Shown one piece after another: positions 7,079 through 7,453 of a stretch of DNA of 7,453 nucleotides (position 1 is the stretch's first letter; each line of letters opens with the position of its first letter). This DNA comes from Methylacidiphilaceae bacterium (lineage in GTDB: Bacteria; Verrucomicrobiota; Verrucomicrobiia; Methylacidiphilales; Methylacidiphilaceae). The notes under the pieces were generated by a model. It saw only the letters and a list, made by a program, of their open reading frames with translations, did no database searches and had not been told where the DNA came from. The stretch covers positions 1 to 7,453 of the forward strand of contig JAQUAR010000065.1 of the NCBI GenBank assembly GCA_028687155.1, given 5' to 3'. The translations under genes and the position numbers were made by a program.

Positions 7079-7163
7079 GCCCACGTGGTGGAACGGCAGA
7101 CACACGGGACTTAAAATCCCGTGGGGGGAGACTCCCGTGTGGGTTCGAATCCCACCGTGGGCA
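7079..7163 (+). tRNA. tRNA-Leu (anticodon UAA)
   Basis: A complete 85-nt class II tRNA. The acceptor stem GCCCACG (7079-7085) pairs with CGTGGGC (7156-7162), with discriminator A at 7163. The D stem is GTG/CAC (7088-7090 / 7101-7103). The anticodon stem CGGGA/TCCCG (7105-7109 / 7117-7121) closes the loop CTTAAAA, giving anticodon TAA (7112-7114), which reads UUA and UUG. A long variable arm (about 7122-7138) with a GGGAG/CTCCC pairing is typical of Leu. The T arm is GTGGG-TTCGAAT-CCCAC (7139-7155). The 3' CCA is not encoded (GCT follows), so it must be added by the CCA-adding enzyme. The adjacent plus-strand carboxypeptidase gene starts 45 bp later. Confidence 0.97.
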
Positions 7164-7208
7164 GCTTCTTAAGACCTCTGGAAAGTCCGGGAGGGTGGTT
7201 GGTAACCG

Positions 7209-7453
7209 ATGCGATTCGTGAAAGAACCGAGTTTGGCGCGGGGTTGGCTCTTTCTCCTGGCCAGCGGCCTCTTCCTTGGACAGGTGGCAGGAGTGAAAGC
7301 GGAAAACACGCTCGATTCGCGCGTACAAGCCGGTTCGGCGCTTCTTTGGGATGAGAGCTCTCAGAAAACGCTATTTCGGCGCCAAATTGACACACCCCAT
7401 CCGCCGGCAAGCACGACCAAGCTGATGACCGCCTTGCTCGTCTACGAAAAGAC
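7209..7453 (+). CDS. D-alanyl-D-alanine carboxypeptidase, peptidase S11 family (N-terminal part, runs off the window)
   Basis: Low-molecular-weight penicillin-binding protein that removes the terminal D-Ala from peptidoglycan stem peptides in the periplasm. Eighty-one codons are visible with no stop before the window edge. Residues 1 to about 31 form a signal peptide with basic residues (R2, K5, R11) and a hydrophobic core at 13-27, ending near VKA. The mature start shows AGSALLWDESSQKTLFRR, the usual strand before the active site, and then PASTTKLMTALLVYE (66-80). This contains the SxxK catalytic motif, with nucleophile S68 and K71. The later SxN and KTG motifs lie outside the window, so the subtype (DacA-like or other) cannot be set. 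GGGAGGG at 7189-7195 is 13 nt from the ATG, rather far, so the start is moderately certain. Confidence 0.88.
   Translation, partial: MRFVKEPSLARGWLFLLASGLFLGQVAGVKAENTLDSRVQAGSALLWDESSQKTLFRRQIDTPHPPASTTKLMTALLVYEK

Noticed and set aside
1..7453. CRISPR array, transposon ends or integration at the tRNA
   Set aside because: No direct repeats with regular spacing, transposase, integrase, or second copy of the tRNA 3' end are visible in the window.

Overview
This is a GC-rich bacterial stretch packed with housekeeping genes and ending in a small, less familiar envelope-protein region. The sequence alone does not fix the organism. Codon use, tight packing and the split phosphopantothenoylcysteine decarboxylase would suit a Verrucomicrobiota-type (for example acidophilic methanotroph) or other GC-rich Gram-negative chromosome, but that is a low-confidence guess. 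There is no integrase, transposase, IS element, phage gene or CRISPR array.

Plus strand, 1-4822: the 3' end of trpF overlaps trpB by 16 bp. A compact hairpin and a 48-bp gap follow, then gmk (guanylate kinase), which overlaps a CoaC-type flavoprotein gene (coaC) by 11 bp. The CoaC protein has no CoaB synthetase domain and ends in a strongly lysine-rich tail. Inside that tail lies an in-frame ATG with a near-ideal Shine-Dalgarno sequence. After a 186-bp spacer come purE and purK, joined by an ATGA stop/start overlap. Together they catalyse the two-step carboxylation of AIR to CAIR in purine synthesis. The block therefore mixes tryptophan, nucleotide and coenzyme A synthesis.

Minus strand, 4836-6392: two genes lie 18 bp apart and run convergently toward purK. 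Reading along the minus strand, the first encodes a three-segment membrane protein of unknown function with an eight-leucine run. The second encodes an exported protein of unknown function rich in aromatic residues. Both have good Shine-Dalgarno sites. Their start faces a divergent plus-strand gene for a small exported protein (6501-6932), and the shared intergenic region carries a perfect 10-bp palindrome, TTGACGTCAA.

Plus strand, 7079-7453: a complete tRNA-Leu(UAA) without an encoded CCA, then the first 81 codons of a serine D-Ala-D-Ala carboxypeptidase (peptidase S11 family) running off the window. No gene-free stretch exceeds 300 bases; the longest gaps are 186 bp before purE and 146 bp before the tRNA. 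I found no convincing new biological system. The most unusual items are the lysine-rich CoaC tail with its internal start, and the unrecognised two-gene envelope cassette with its divergent exported partner.
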